The notes: a model not told the origin generated them from the letters alone. DNA of 64,000 nucleotides from Undaria pinnatifida (GCA_012845835.1 JABAKD010000001.1:11509123-11573122), one strand, 5' to 3'. Counted from the stretch's first letter, positions 21,540-34,234 are shown. A program made the numbers and translations.

Positions 21540-21945
21540 AGGAGTGCGGTGCTAAAAGAATTAACGCCGTTACAACCGGAAACCCTTATTTCAGGGGACA
21601 AAATTACTTGAAAATATAGTATATAGGGACACTGGTTTTGGGGCTCTAAGGGAGTTCAGGGCCATTCGCGCGAATGGCCTATCCCGGGTGGTGAAAATGG
21701 GGTTATTTCGCCTCATCTTACTCGTAGCATTGGTAAACTGTCGTTAGTCTAACTCCAAGTTTTTTTTCGTTTTTTTTCCCCATGTCGGGAATGCGGTGCT
21801 AAAAGGAACAACGCCGTTACAACCGGAAACCCTTATTTCAGGGGACAAAATATACTTTGTATAGAATCTAGTATAGTCTAGGGATTTTGGGGCTCTAAAG
21901 GGGTCAAGGGCCATTCGCGCGAGTGGCCTACCCCGGGTGGTGAAA
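21540..21945 (+). repeat. Two tandem DR2-containing units
   Basis: 21551-21715 and 21795-21950 are about 245 bp apart. Both contain AACGCCGTTACAACCGGAAA, CCCTTATTTCAGGGGACAAAA, TTTTGGGGCTCTAA and GGCCATTCGCGCGA.TGGCC with CCCGGGTGGTGAAAAT. The last element is a near-palindrome. The rest of 18492-23484 has homopolymers (A22 at 20487, C22 at 20570) and no gene that I recognise. Confidence 0.75.
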
Positions 21946-23484
21946 ATAGAGGTACCCCCTCCTTGTCTCGCAGCACTGGTCTGGCACATGCCGGCATGGT
22001 TGCGAGCCCTCCGTTGCACTGATGGGCCCCGCGGTCAGAGGAGCCCCTCGTCGGGAAGATCCGCGGTGCTGTTCAGCGCTGCCATCGTGCCCATCGTTAG
22101 CACATCCGCGGTGTTGCCTGGTTGTGCATAGCTCATGTGAGGTTGCTGCTCTAAGCGCACGTTGCTACGACTGGCGACCACACAGATCATTCACGATTAT
22201 TCTGTTCAGAGCACAACTCAGCTGAGACAGTGCCGTTGGGCGTTGCTCATCATTCGCCCGTTGTGTTCGGGGGGGGTCCGTTGCCGGACCGATGGACGTC
22301 TGTGCCCGCCGTAGAGGGTGGTGAGCGAGACCCGTCGTACCAAAACGCACTCGCTGGCGCCGAGACGTCAGAGTCTACTGTTGTTGCGTGAAGGGTGTGG
22401 GAGCTTTTCGATGCGTCGCGCTGTAACTCTGTTGTTTTTGGGGCTCGAAAGGTGGGGCTAACCCACAAAAAAAATGCCAACTTTTTTTTTTCGTGTAGCA
22501 ACATGACCGCCCTGCTGGAGAAACATCCCTTGTTCATTTCGGGTCGTTATGAGTGCGATTCCCGAGTTGCGCCTAGCGATTATGGCAGCGGTAACAACAA
22601 CAGGCAGACGCCAACGGGACGTATTAATCTGCTCCAACAGGTGCACAAGGGCTCGCCGATGGGGGTCAGCAATGAGTTTTTTTAGCCTTCGTTACAAAGG
22701 GTTGGGTTGTTGGTGTCCCCTTCCTCCACAAGCGCGCCGAATACTCTCTGTGAGATTTGAGCCTTAATTTTCCGCATTAGACCTCGTAATTTATTCCTGG
22801 TGTTAGGGGGTCAGCTTTTGGCGTCTCCCCCTTATCATCCCCTTACCATCCCCCCCTGTAACGACAGACGCCATTGTGAGGGCCTCTGATCTGCGCCAGG
22901 TGTATAAATTTCAAAATAATTCTCCCCAAAAGACGCGGTTGCAGACCTAAAGGGGGTTATACCCAGGGTCCGTCCAACATCCTTCTTGCCCCACATGACC
23001 TCCATTCTCCTCCCTTTCCCCCCACCAAAACAAGAAAACCTTTCCCCACCCCGCCTCGCTACGTGAGAACTCCTCCCCTCCCTGACCCTCCACTAACCCC
23101 TCCGAGACTGTCTCCTCATGTTTTGGGAAACATCTCTCTTGGATTAAGTGCAGGGTATATTTTCGCAAGCACTCGTTAGTACGAAGGCTACTGCACGTGG
23201 GGTCACGATTTGGGTCAAAGTGTTTCAGCGGCTCGCTCGTTGCACACTCTTGCTTCGCGCCGGTGTGGTGGAACACTCGTCGGGTATCATCGTCGTCTCC
23301 GTTTTTGGCCTGCATGCACCGCCATGGAGGAAGTCTTGGCAGCCGCCACACCCACAGCACGCTATTGAGTCTGGTTTCGAAGCGACGTTAAGATTCACCC
23401 GCGCGAGTGGCCTATCCCCCCCGCCCCGGCTCTCCTCTCTTACCTCTTTCCCCCCCAAGCTCTCCCCGCCCCGGAAGATGGGGG

Positions 23485-24777
23485 TTAAACCCAAGGGGCG
23501 TCCAACGTCTCCTCGAAGTTTGTCTCGAGTGCGTCCCAGCGGATACGCAGACGCTGCCGGCGCTGACATATCTGCTGGAGGCCCCGGGAGGGCTGGAGGC
23601 TCTCCTCGCCCGTGCCCTCTCTGTTGGGTGGAGTAGAGGTTACGCCGTAGTTGTCGCAATCGTAATCGTTGTTCGAGGTGGTGGTGGTGGCGGCGGCTGC
23701 GGTGGTGGGGGTGGGGGTGGTGGTGGCGGCGGCGGTTCTCGATGGTTGGTACCAAGACATTTTTTCGTTGCGGCTGATGCTGCCGCCACCACCGCCGCCG
23801 CCACTGCTGCTGCTGCTGCTGCTGCTGACTGGAGCGGCTTTTGTTGGGGTTAGAAGATTGGGGTCGATTGGCCCTGTCCTTTCCACCAAAGCGATTTTTG
23901 CTAATGCTAACGCCGAGGGGGTTGTGTTGTTGTTGGGGGTGGCGGTGCTGGCGGTAGTGGTGGAGGCGACTCTGAGGGAGGGGGGGGGGGGGAGGGAGGG
24001 AGGAAGGGAGCGGGGGAAGGAAAGTTCGGTTAAATACATTCTGAGAGTCTCATCGATTCGTTGGGGGTCGGATCTCGCCGTTAGAAAATCGTACGCCTCT
24101 GTTCGTTTGGCTGACAACGGAACTCTTCCCACGCATCCGATCCGATCCGAACCGAACCGAAGTGTAAACAACCCTGACGTGTTTGTTGCTTCGCACCTCA
24201 CGCTGCGAGAACCGGCTTTCCAGATGGCAAAGGCGTAAATATTGACGATGATTTGCGTCACGATAAAATTCCACCACCACACACCCCTGCGCGTCCACCC
24301 GTCTCTCGCAGCCTGTCCTCCCGTCTCCTCCCCTTTATTGCTGTTGTTCTTATTGCTGTCCTTCTTAGTCTTACTGCTCCTGTTATGCTTGCCATTGCCC
24401 CCCTTCCTCTTCTTTTTGCTGTTCATTTTTTTTTTCATCTTCTTGTCCTTGCTCTTATTCGCGTTTCCCATGTCGGAGCCATCCGCCCCATATTCGTTCG
24501 CCGCTGTGGCCGCCGCCGCTGCCGCCGCCTGCACCTCTTCGTTCCGCCTCGGAAACATAGGTCCCATAAGCGTCTTCATTCTCTCATATTCCGACACCGA
24601 TCCGTGAACTCCCGGCTGTTCCCCCACCAAGGAATCCTCCCGCTTGAACTCCGCAATACTTTCTGGAACTGCCTCGGTATGCGGCAGCTCTTCAATCATC
24701 TGCCGTTCTAAGTCGGAACCGGCCTGCGGTCGCTCCTCCACCGCTGCCCCGTCTTGTTCTGAGTCGCACTGATACAC
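23485..24777 (-). CDS. Copy 1 exon X
   Basis: 430 open codons after a C-rich acceptor (CCGCCGGTAG). The N-terminal 35 residues match copy 2 at 39848 (AVE(E)RPQAGSD.ERQ). The hydrophobic segment lies around residues 167-186. An internal GTGAGG (24201) and a CCCTCCCTCAG acceptor (about 23972) could mark an extra intron, but removing it would shift the frame of the tail. I therefore keep the uninterrupted reading. Confidence 0.55.
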   Translation of the reverse strand: MYQCDSEQDGAAVEERPQAGSDLERQMIEELPHTEAVPESIAEFKREDSLVGEQPGVHGSVSEYERMKTLMGPMFPRRNEEVQAAAAAAATAANEYGADGSDMGNANKSKDKKMKKKMNSKKKRKGGNGKHNRSSKTKKDSNKNNSNKGEETGGQAARDGWTRRGVWWWNFIVTQIIVNIYAFAIWKAGSRSVRCEATNTSGLFTLRFGSDRIGCVGRVPLSAKRTEAYDFLTARSDPQRIDETLRMYLTELSFPRSLPPSLPPPPSLRVASTTTASTATPNNNTTPSALALAKIALVERTGPIDPNLLTPTKAAPVSSSSSSSSGGGGGGGSISRNEKMSWYQPSRTAAATTTPTPTTAAAATTTTSNNDYDCDNYGVTSTPPNREGTGEESLQPSRGLQQICQRRQRLRIRWDALETNFEETLDAPWV

Positions 24778-27700
24778 CTACCGGCGGGAACATGTGGAGA
24801 GGGGAGGGGGCGGGGCGACAAGGGGGGGTGGAGGGGTATACTCTTATCGTGCACGTCTGTAGTCTTTATACTATAGGGGAGACAGGAGGCAGGAGGCAGA
24901 GGGGGGGGGGGGGGGGGGCGTGCTCATTTGTTGCATACCTTAGTCGTTTGACCATTGACCACGCATACATCCCTTTCGAGACGGAGCACCGTTCCTACGT
25001 TCCTACTCCTAAGGTTGTCTCCAAAATGAATGGGTGGGTTAAATTCGAACGGGGTTTTCGGTCTCGGGAAATCAAAAGACCGCGACCAAAAAATCACTCG
25101 AGGTACATACGCAGCCCTATCAACCGCTTAGCTATATAGTGAACACCATGCAGCGCGATGAGTACCATTCCGGGCGCGCGTCGTGGTGCGGTTCCTTGAG
25201 CTATAGTTCCGAAACGTTACACCAACGCGCCCACTAGACCCAGGCAGTGCCTTCTTTGCTTAGTGTTGTAGATGCTGCCAGAGACTCATTCCAAGCTTGG
25301 GGTGCAGACGCGTGCGCTACGACAGAGATTGCACCAGTTTTTTTTCTTCTCTGAGGTAGTCCTCAACTTGGGAGAGCTTTAAGACCTCTCCAACCAAACT
25401 GAGTTGGGAGAAAAAAAATCAAAATCTGCCACACCGGATTAGAAAAAAAATCCAACGGCCGGCCTCCAGGTGCACGACGAGAACCATGCACTAAAAGAAT
25501 GGCCTTTTTTTCCCGACTATTTTATGTTAATTTTCGCCAAAAAAAGGTATACCTATTGTATCTTAGCACGCGTTTGCGCAAAAATAAAAAGTTGCTGGGC
25601 TCCTAGGATAGGGGGGTTCCCTTTATTCGGGGGCCTTTTTTTTTTTTTTTTTTTTTCATTTCGCTCGGGGTCGCTCGCGGCGCGAAGTGAAAGCCCCTGT
25701 TCCATGCGGTCATACGAGGCTTTCTTTCGTGCTGATGTAGTATTTCGACATGAAACCCCGAATGGGATTAGTTGGCCGCGCTGTTCCATACGAATCGGGC
25801 TAACTTTTTTTTTGTCGGTGAACTGCAGAGTCACTCACTCGGATGCAAGTGGCTCAGACTAGGTGGTGGAAATTGCCCCCTCCCCCCCCTCCCCCCCATC
25901 CCCCTACCGAAGCCTTGATCAACACGAGGAGCTCAATACCTCACCCGAAACACGTCTTCGAAGACATATTTCGTTCGCGCAAACCGATCGGCCATTTCTA
26001 TACCCTAGCCTTAGAGCAAACACGGCCGTAAAAAAATTATTACGCTCTAACCGATGGTTGGTTCCACACAACTTGATGAGCTCGAACGGTCAGAACACGT
26101 TTGGGCTGTAAAAACGCACCCCGTACGGTGAAGATGACCCAAACGTATCCCAGCCGCACACATTAAACAATCCAGAACGTCGGTCGGCCCTCTTTGCTTT
26201 TGCGTTGTAGATGCTGCTGCACCTACCATGTGTCGTTCTAATAGGTAAACGTTTCGTCAGGTTTCCCTCGCTCATGAGTCTTGAAAATTTGATGAAAAAA
26301 TGGACAATGATGACCACAGTGGGATACCGAACCCCCACGCGCGGTGATGACCAAAAAAATAAATAAATAAATAAACACGCTATGGTAGGGGGCGGTCACT
26401 TTTTTTTTTTTTTTTTTTTTTTTTTTGCAGCGGCTCGCGGAGTCACCCGCGCGAGTGATCTCCCCGGTTATTTTGCGGGTCTTAACCCCTTTTTGAGCCC
26501 CAAAATCCCTCTCCCTATACTAACTTCAAGCAAATTTGTCCCCCCCTAAAAAAGGGTTCCAGTTGTAGAGGCGTTGAGCTTTCGTGCGGTTAACTAATTC
26601 GAGATAGATGCATGAATCCGCAATGAATGGAGTGGTGTAAGCTACCCTCCGCGCCGAACAACTACGTGACGTAAAGGTGTTTTTTTTTGTTTTTGGTCCG
26701 TGAGATGCAGAGTCCCTCGTGCGAGTGGTGGCTCGTACCCTGTTATTGAAAATTGGGGTACATGGCACCACAATATCGTATCCTTGGTCGAAGTCAAGTA
26801 CGAGAAGGGGCATAGACTGATGACCACGGTTTGTTGAGTACGGTCTTCGTGGTGGGTGGAATCTCTTTCTGTACCAGTAGAGCGGGAAGGTGAGAAGCGT
26901 AAAAAAACTGTTACTGTGAAGGAAGATAAAAAACAAACTCCCAATAGGGTTGGTTGAACCCTTTTCATGCCGGAAAAATAGCCCCACTCTATTTCCAAGG
27001 AGTATGTCCCCACTAAAGTGAATGGGGTGCAAAAAGGAAATAAAGACCAGAAAAAAAGAACAGGGTTTTGTTTGTTTATGTGTTGGTTTATGCCTGTGCA
27101 CAAGTCTGATGCATGATGTGTATGACTGCATAGAACCTACGGAGATGGTGTAGAGTAGAACTATTGATATGATTGGCGGTCCCAATCTTCGATATGTTCG
27201 ACACGAACCCCCTTGGGCGCCGTGTACTATTAGTAGTACTACTGCTGTTACTCAGTCTACTAATCTGTTTTATTCGGATGTGCATGTTCAGAGTGGCCTC
27301 CGGGACTCCGGTACTTTAATTCATATATATTCTGTCTTCTCATCTTCTCCTCCGCCTGATGGTCTCTCGTCGGGTACCGAGAGCAATCTCCCCGTAAGCC
27401 CCGCTACGCCGGGCATACAGATTGTCGATTAGGTTTGTCACGAGAGTCATGGTCCGACCCGCCGATCATGCCTGGAGGTTATCAAAACCTCGCGGGTCGA
27501 GTGGGAGCGGGTCATGAGGTATTTGAAGTTTCACGGGACGGGACGGGTTGGGTCGGGTCGGGTCAGGAGGTGTTCAAATACCGTGGGTCGGTTCGGGTTA
27601 CTATTGTCGGCTCGATCTGATCCGTGAAGATCCCTTTAAAAAAAAAATGACGCGCATATGCGCGACATATCTCCCGAGTCTTCGACCCCGACGAAGGAAA

Positions 27701-28479
27701 CCAAGCGATGTGAAACGCCGCTGTCTCGACCGCGCTGCTGATAGACGGATTCGCAGCTGCCGCCGTAACGCTAATGAACGATTTTGAACAACGGGGCACG
27801 GTAGCACAACGCCAGAAAAGTTTTGTTTTGTACAGTGTCGGCAACCTCTGACCAGATCACTGGACCGCTGATTTCTCGCAAAATATCTGGGCAGCCGATT
27901 GCTCGCTGTGGTTACTGTTGCTACTATTTTTGTCGTCCCAACAATGTGAAGAATGAGCCTCAACATCCATTGCTCATAAACCTTCGCAGCGAGAAACGAA
28001 AAAGAAGGGAACCCGGGAAACTTATCATGCACGAAGTCTAATTCTCCTCTGGACCTTCATCCTGCTTGATATATCGTTATCAAAAGTATACCATCACCTG
28101 TAGTTGGTCAAGAGGTGGCACACCGAGGGCGGCACCGAACGCCCTCCGACGCAATGTGTGCCTGCGCGGCTCGTGCTCAGATTCGTCGCTAGAGGAAGAA
28201 CTGCTGTCGTTAGCGTTAGCGGTAGCATCAGCGCTGGCGCCAGCGTAATCGTTACCGCTAGCGTTGCTTTTGTCGGTGTTGTTGTTGATGTGAGCGATGT
28301 CGTTGGCCGAGACGGTGCTGTCGTTGCTACTGTCAGTGTTGCCGTTAGTAGCAGTGTTGTCGGTGTCGCCGGTCGACTTTTCACTTTTTTTTGCGCTCTT
28401 GTCGTCGAAGTCGACGTCGTCACCGCAGCTACCGGTGCCGCTCGTATCGACATCATCCGCCGATATAACATTGTCGTTT

Positions 28480-28515
<36 letters not shown>

Positions 28516-29028
28516 ATGAGGACGTCTTTTGTCGAAACGCCGCTGTTTTTGACCTTGTCGTTGGCCGAGGCGATGCTGTCGCTGCTATTTTCGGTGTTTC
28601 CGGTGTCGCCGGTCGATTTTTCACCTTCTTTTGCGCTCTTGGCATTAAAGTCAAAGTCACCACAGCTACCGATGCCGCTCGTATCGACATCATCCGTCGA
28701 CATAGCATTGTCGACGTCTTCTGTCGAAACGCCGCTGTTTTTGACCTTGCTAACGCTTTTTTTGCTGGCGTTGTTGATCGAGGCACTGCTGCCGCTGCTG
28801 TTCCTGTTGCGGTTGTTGCTGACGGTGCCGTTGCTTCCACCCTTCCTCGAAATAGCATCATCGTCGCCACGGCTGGCGAATCCTTTGGTATCGGTGTTTC
28901 CGGGCGAGGCGGCACCGTCGCTCTTGCTGCTGCTACTGCACATATCATCTGTGGAACCGGTGCTGCTGTCTTCTTTTCTTGTTTTTAGGACGTTATCAAT
29001 CGGGGCACCGATGTTGCTGACGCGGGTG
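23485..29028 (-). CDS. Low-complexity gene, copy 1 (Ser/Asp/Asn-rich exon plus membrane-anchored exon)
   Basis: The model joins exon Y (29028 to 28098) to exon X (24777 to 23485) across a 3320-bp intron in phase 0. It covers about 740 codons, open throughout, and ends at the stop before 23485. Exon Y is Ser/Asp/Asn/Gly-rich with repeated VKNSGVST.DV and DVDTSG.GSCGD blocks, a poly-Ser run, and ends EPRRHTLRRRAFGAALGV. Exon X begins VYQCDSEQDGAAVEERPQAG and continues with GSDLERQMIEELPHTE. It then has a Lys/Asn-rich stretch, one hydrophobic segment likely to span a membrane (WWWNFIVTQIIVNIYAFAIW), and a Thr/Pro-rich tail ending FEETLDAPWV. Function is unknown. The same exon pair, phase and donor (CAG before GTGATG) occur in copy 2, which supports the model. 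5' exons are not identified. Confidence 0.6.
24778..28097 (-). other. Copy 1 intron
   Basis: It contains a DR7 copy (24935-25040), a DR3 fragment (25510-25580), T26 at about 26400, a reverse DR2 copy (26475-26580) and a GGGTCGG block (27450-27610). Long minus-strand frames around 26.5-27.2 kb overlap these repeats and are not supported as genes. Confidence 0.5.
28098..29028 (-). CDS. Copy 1 exon Y
   Basis: Acceptor CACGTGCTCAG; donor CAG before GTGATG. It encodes SNIGAPIDNVLKTRKEDSST at the start and two near-copies of a block with GVST.DV, DVDTSG.GSCGD and KS.KSTGDT. Aspartate and serine dominate. The C-terminal EPRRHTLRRRAFGAALGV is the best conserved part against copy 2 (EPHRDNLLWRILGAALGV). 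Trinucleotide GCT/CTG runs encode the Ser tracts. Confidence 0.6.
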
Positions 29029-29267
29029 CTGAGCACGTGGGATCGCAGGGAATCGTGGGAGGTCGCGGGCGGGCAGGAAGGTCAGGAAAAGCAAAGAAGG
29101 AGTATAAGGTTTGGTGATCAGATGCCGCCACAGAGTGATTTGAACCGAAATATCACGGTATTCAGGTCTGATGGGGGTAACGTCTTCCGTGTCTGAAGAA
29201 ATATTGGATTGTGGATTTTGGGTTTCCTTTTTTATGTCGATGTTATTGTTCAAATAAGCGCAAAGGT

Positions 29268-29410
29268 TCGATGCGAGTCGACGAGGGAAGAAAGGGCCTC
29301 TGAAGTATTCTCGCGATGAAAATGAAGGCGCATGCCATAGTCCGGAGGGGGAAGAAGAGGTTACTATGTGACCCCGTATCTGAGTTACAGCTAGGGAGCG
29401 AGAAGGAAAA
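29268..29410 (+). repeat. Dispersed repeat DR1, copy
   Basis: GCGAGTCGACGAGGGAAGAA, TCGCGATGAAAATGAAGGCG, GGAGGGGGAAGAAGAGG and TGTGACCCCGTATCTGAGTT match the copies at 1460 and 8812. No gene is recognised between 29411 and 30650. Confidence 0.65.
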
Positions 29411-30654
29411 AGAAAACGCGCGAAGAAAATAGAAACCGATGAGGCACAAAGACAAAATGAAATGAAATCGTCAGACTTTGAATCCATGGAATAATAAAAC
29501 TAACTTCACTCACATTAGAAAATAGCACACAGTTTCTAGTCATAATGAGGCGCGGAACGAGCGCGAGGCGTTTTTTTTTCTTGGTTTTCCAAGGAAAAAA
29601 AAATCCTTTTCATATCGGATCTCGTACGAGGGTAGGATGTCTTAAATTCCTTTGCTCTGTTTGTGTGTGGACGTAGGTCAACATTGTTTTGGGCCACTTT
29701 TGTCCACCGCACTCAACGTGCACGGCACCAAGGCCAGTTCCCACGGGTCCTGTGCACGCACGAATAGCAGACAATTCTTATCGTGCTGGTTTCGCTGTAA
29801 GTCGTTGAGAGTTCGTCGAGACAGGTGCGGCAACGTGTGATTTCACAGGCATTGCTGGGCTACGTAATATACGTGTACAGTATGGGTTTCTCCGATATGT
29901 TGCGTTTTGGTGATCGGAGGTGCTGATTGTCCCTTCAAGAGTTAAACCGAAAAAGACGGGAGGACTATCTATCTATGGTCTATGCTGCTGTATTACGGGT
30001 ACCTATTGTTTCAGGAGGCTAATCGACGACACACACGCACAGCGTCATTGACCCGGCTTTGATCTCGTGCACCGTGCTGCTGTTACTACCGATGCTACAC
30101 CTGCTTCGGCTGTGCTGCTGCTTCTGCGGCATTTGTTGTGATCCTAATGATGCCCCTGCCACGAGAATACCAGTCGAACGAGTACCACCGACTTTTTTCA
30201 TTCTCTGAAAACAGAACGAAAACACAAAACAGCGTTGGTTTGTTCAGTTCACATCTTCTACTAACTACTGTCTACCAAATGACCAAGTACGCCGCTTTTG
30301 CTGTTATTTCGATTGCTGGTCTCCCCCTCCCGTGTTTTCCGTATGCACACCCAGCATCGCAGATTGGACTGCTGCAGGTATAGAGGCCACGCCTCATTAC
30401 CACCAAGTACTAGTATTGGGGAATGAATGTGCACCGAAGGGGGGCGGGGGCGGCTGCAACATGACCCCGTGTCGGAACCAGAAAACAGGACAGAGAGTGA
30501 AAAGAAAGCGGCGAAGGTAAAACCTGGTAGACGCGATGGGGAACCCAAAACACAGCTATTACTAGGTATAGATATACGCAGATAACTGGAAGAATAAGAG
30601 TAGAAACGGAACGCGATGTTGACAGACTCGAATAACACCTTGGCTACGGTAAGG

Positions 30655-31075
30655 CGGGGTCCCCTCTTTAGGGACTTTTCTTGCAGCGGCTCGGGGCCAC
30701 TCGCGGGGGGTCCCATTTTTAGGGACTTTTCTTGCAGCGGCTCGGGGTCACTCGCGGGGGGTCCCTTTTTTAGGGACTTTTCTTGCAACGGCTCGGGGTC
30801 ACTCGCGGGGGGGTCCCTTCTTTAGGGACTTTTCTTGCAGCGGCTCGGGGTCACTCGCGGGGGGGTCCCGTTCTGAGGGACTTTTCTTGCAGCGGCTCGG
30901 GGTCACTCGCGGGGGGGTCCCTTTTTTAGGGTCTTTTCTTGCAGCGGCTCGGGGCCACTCGCGGGGGGGTCCCGTTCTGAGGGACTTTTCTTGCAGCGGC
31001 TCGGGGTCACTCGCGGGGGGGTCCCTTTTTTAAGGACGTTTCTTGAGGCGGCTCGGAGTCACTCGCGCGAGCGAC
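30655..31075. repeat. 51-52 bp satellite, eight units
   Basis: Units GGGACTTTTCTTGCAGCGGC, TCGGGGTCACTCGCGGGGGG and TCCCTTTTTTA repeat with starts at 30671, 30722, 30773, 30825, 30877, 30929, 30981 and 31033. The first three spacings are 51-52 bp and the rest 52 bp; length changes sit in the G run. Each unit boundary forms GTCCC-T-rich loop-GGGAC. The last unit passes into TCACTCGCGCGAG, a palindrome seen beside many other repeats of the window. Confidence 0.92.
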
Positions 31076-34000
31076 GCCCCTATTCCTTTGCCGTCGCTAT
31101 GGTGCAGATTTAATTTTGCGATGTGAACCCGCAATGAGACACCGTTAGCTACGCTGCGCGAAGCAAATCGTCGAAAACGTGTTCTCGTCGGTGAGGTACA
31201 GAGTCACTCGGGCGCGAGTGGCTCAACCCCGGGAGTGAATAAGGGGGGGGGGGGTATTATGATCTACCGTACGTAGCCTCTTGGTCGTAAATACAGTCAC
31301 TGCCACGCTCTACGAGCACTCTACGTACATCGTAACCGAAAAGTAAAAGCGGTCACAAAACGCGAGCGTCTTCTGAGGCCCACCGAACGAAAACAAATGA
31401 TAATGCGCCAAAACAAACGTGCGCCTAACCAAATGCGCCAAGACAAACACTTCGGTCGGACTCGGCACGAAGCTCCAACTGCAACACACGATGGGAGTCG
31501 CTCACCATAAACAAAGAAAAAGGCAGCAACACCGGACCCTGCTACGCGCCAAAGGAAACTCCCACTCACGTGTCGTTCGCTTCCGCGTGGCCTTCGCCGT
31601 TGGAGCCCTTCAGCGAATGTGCTTGTTGCTGGGGCATCCTCATTTTTGCCCTGTATAGCACGCTATCACTGGAAGGAGCACTTTCCTTTTGACACTCAAG
31701 GCACTATTAATGCCTGCGCATACATATTATACGTACGTCCGCGTGGGGGGGAGGTAATTGAGCAGGCTTTTCGATACTAGACTGAAAGCATGACAGGGCA
31801 AGCAATAACAGCAACATCGATGGAAGCCGACTAGCAGAGTGGGGATGCCGCATACTCGCTGCCCGACAGAAACCAAGGCGCGCATGGAGGGAGGGAAAAA
31901 GGGAAAAGGGGGTGTGGCTGCGGTTTGTTCAGAAGGTCGCCGAGCCAAATATTTCATCATGAGAGATGAGCTGGAAAGCAACACAAGAGTGGTGACTAAA
32001 GTAACGCCAAACGTCAGTGCGATCTACGAGGTGTACCGGCTGGTTTCATTTCGGTACCTCGGTATGTAAATAGCACGTATTGAGAAGGTAGGAGCAAGGC
32101 CAACACAAAGAGTACCGTAGGTAGAGCTCAAAGGGGAAGCAGGTCGTATAGATGTAAGTTAGACTTGGGCATATGTTTCCTTTTGTGTCCGACGTTTTTT
32201 ACTCTTTAGGGAATGCTATGCATAGTCAACGATGAAACTCACAGCATGTACCGCACGTTATCGGATGGCTAGCAAGATGCGAGATGGTGTTTTTATTGCG
32301 GGCGATGTCACATAAATAATCTCTTAGTTTAGTTGAATAGGCTATGCCTCGAGGGCAGCCGGTGTTATCCCTTTTTCATAAGAATACTGCACTTGTCGCT
32401 GCTTTGGTTGCCATGCTTGGCTTGGTCGCGTAGTAATATACTGCGCCGTACGTATATACGAGTATACGGTGTAATAATACGCCGAACGGTTCGAGTAGCA
32501 AGGGGAAATCGCCGACAGAAGTCTCACGTACACGTACATATCGTAGTATAATACCAGGTATATGGCATTGGCAAGCACGTATTTTGGTGTGGGCATCTCT
32601 GTCTTTGCTTCCCGGCACCACCGCCGCCGCAGACGACTTGCGGTCCGGTCGTGGTTTGGTGTGGCCGGCTCAGCAGGTACACAGGACCGGTGCCTTGTCA
32701 AAAGCGTATGAATGAATGTATAGCATGGGCGATGGAGTGGTTTGTTTCGTTTCTTTTTTCGAAACCTGCAGCAACACTACTAACCCAAGCGACGACAGTA
32801 GTAGTACTTCAACACATGTTGTCCTACACGCCGGTCCTAGGAATCGAAACATGCATGCCGAGGTGCTCACGTACCTGCTGCTGTAAGCGCACTGCTCAGT
32901 GGCGCGTCTTTGCGTGGCGAGGTCGGGTTTGGAACTGCCGGTAAGCGGACGAGCGGTAGGAGTGTATGCGGTGCGCGGGCAGAAACGGGCAACGAACGAT
33001 CTTCGATGGTATCACAATTGCTCATCCATCCGATGTACGAAGGCGAAACGGTTTTTGGCACGAAGTCGAACCGGCACGACACAAAATAGTATTTGCCGTT
33101 ACTTGCTCCTATCGGCCTATCGTCTATTGTCCTATATCCGTCAGTCCATTGCCTATTCGAAGTCGCCGGCTGGCTGGCTGGCTGGATGTCTGGCTGATGG
33201 GCCTGTAATATACGAGCTGTGAAGTGCGCATTCGACGAGGCGGGACCGTCAGATTGCCTGGCGCCCACGAATAGACTGATCGATAGGACGACAGGATGAC
33301 GAAACGGCCAAAATCATTTGTTTTCGTTTCGGTTCGACTTCTTCGGCTGGTTTTTGTCCGAATAAACGTTTGCGCTTGCGTCGGATTGAGGCGTTATGCA
33401 TGCGTATCATGATCGAATATCGTTCGTTGTCACCCGCCCCCCGCCCCCCGCCCCCCCCTAGGCTCACAGCTGCTTCGTATCGCTTCCCGTCCTCGATCTC
33501 GGCAGGAGGTGCACCAAAACGCGCCCAGGTGCGTACTACTTCGAAGTACATGGGCAGCCCGGTCGGTGTTGGTGTCGAGATTCGACGTATGATTGTCGTT
33601 GATTGAGTTGAGGAATGTGTGGTGTCAGGTACACCATGCATCAAGGTGAATTAACGGCATCGTTCAAGCCGCATCAAAAGTGCTCCTGGAAATCATATGA
33701 TAGACAATGCATCGTCTCGATGCATAGACTATCGTTCGCCCACAACAAAACGCGGGGTCATACGTATAAGAAAGTTGTTTGTTGCTGCGCCGAAAACGAA
33801 GACAGAAGGCCACCAGTATACTTGCCAAACACAAGATGTACGTTAGATTCCATCAAAGGCTTCCTCCGTACTGTCATTGTGCGCTTTTACTTGCACGCTC
33901 GGGGTGAGCCCGAATAATGGGGCTTAGAGCCGTATCAGGGTGTGTGATTGGTATACGATGTACACCTGAAGCGCCAATGCCTACCTGATATTCGAGTATC

Positions 34001-34200
34001 GTTGAGCCGGGCAAAGCCTAAGTAGTCTAGCGGACGGGGGAATTCATGTCCGAGGTGACGCCGCCCCACGCAGCGCGAAAACTACGCTGGCTTCCAGCGC
34101 GAATGGCAGTCACAAGAGGCTGCTGTATGTCGGTGTTTTTGTGTGTAGAAGAACGACGGGCCGGTGTTTGTGCCGCTTGCTGCCGTCCCTTGCATTTGGC
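31076..34200. other. No gene recognised
   Basis: Mixed-composition sequence with short TGGCTGGCTGGC and G/C runs. Short frames on both strands overlap and lack family features. A plus-strand C-rich acceptor (33462) and CAG before GTGCGT (33529) bracket a 67-bp open stretch, but nothing supports it as an exon. Confidence 0.4.
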
Positions 34201-34234
34201 CTCGAATCTTGGTGCACCTTGCTGAAACGTCGAA

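Noticed and set aside
26526-27185. 219-codon minus-strand frame, Phe/Ser-rich
   Set aside because: It overlaps a DR2 copy and sits in an intron; composition is typical of chance frames in CT-rich DNA.
28104-29196. Plus-strand frames opposite copy 1 exon Y (Val/Leu-rich)
   Set aside because: Antisense of Asp/Ser-rich triplet-biased coding DNA; the minus strand has the paralog match and splice sites.
30616-30825. Repeat protein with RDFSCSGSG units
   Set aside because: Only the first satellite units keep a multiple of three; later 52-bp units break the frame, so selection for coding is unlikely.
33462-33529. Possible 67-bp exon with acceptor and donor
   Set aside because: Splice-like ends alone in C-rich DNA; the peptide matches nothing and no neighbouring exon fits.
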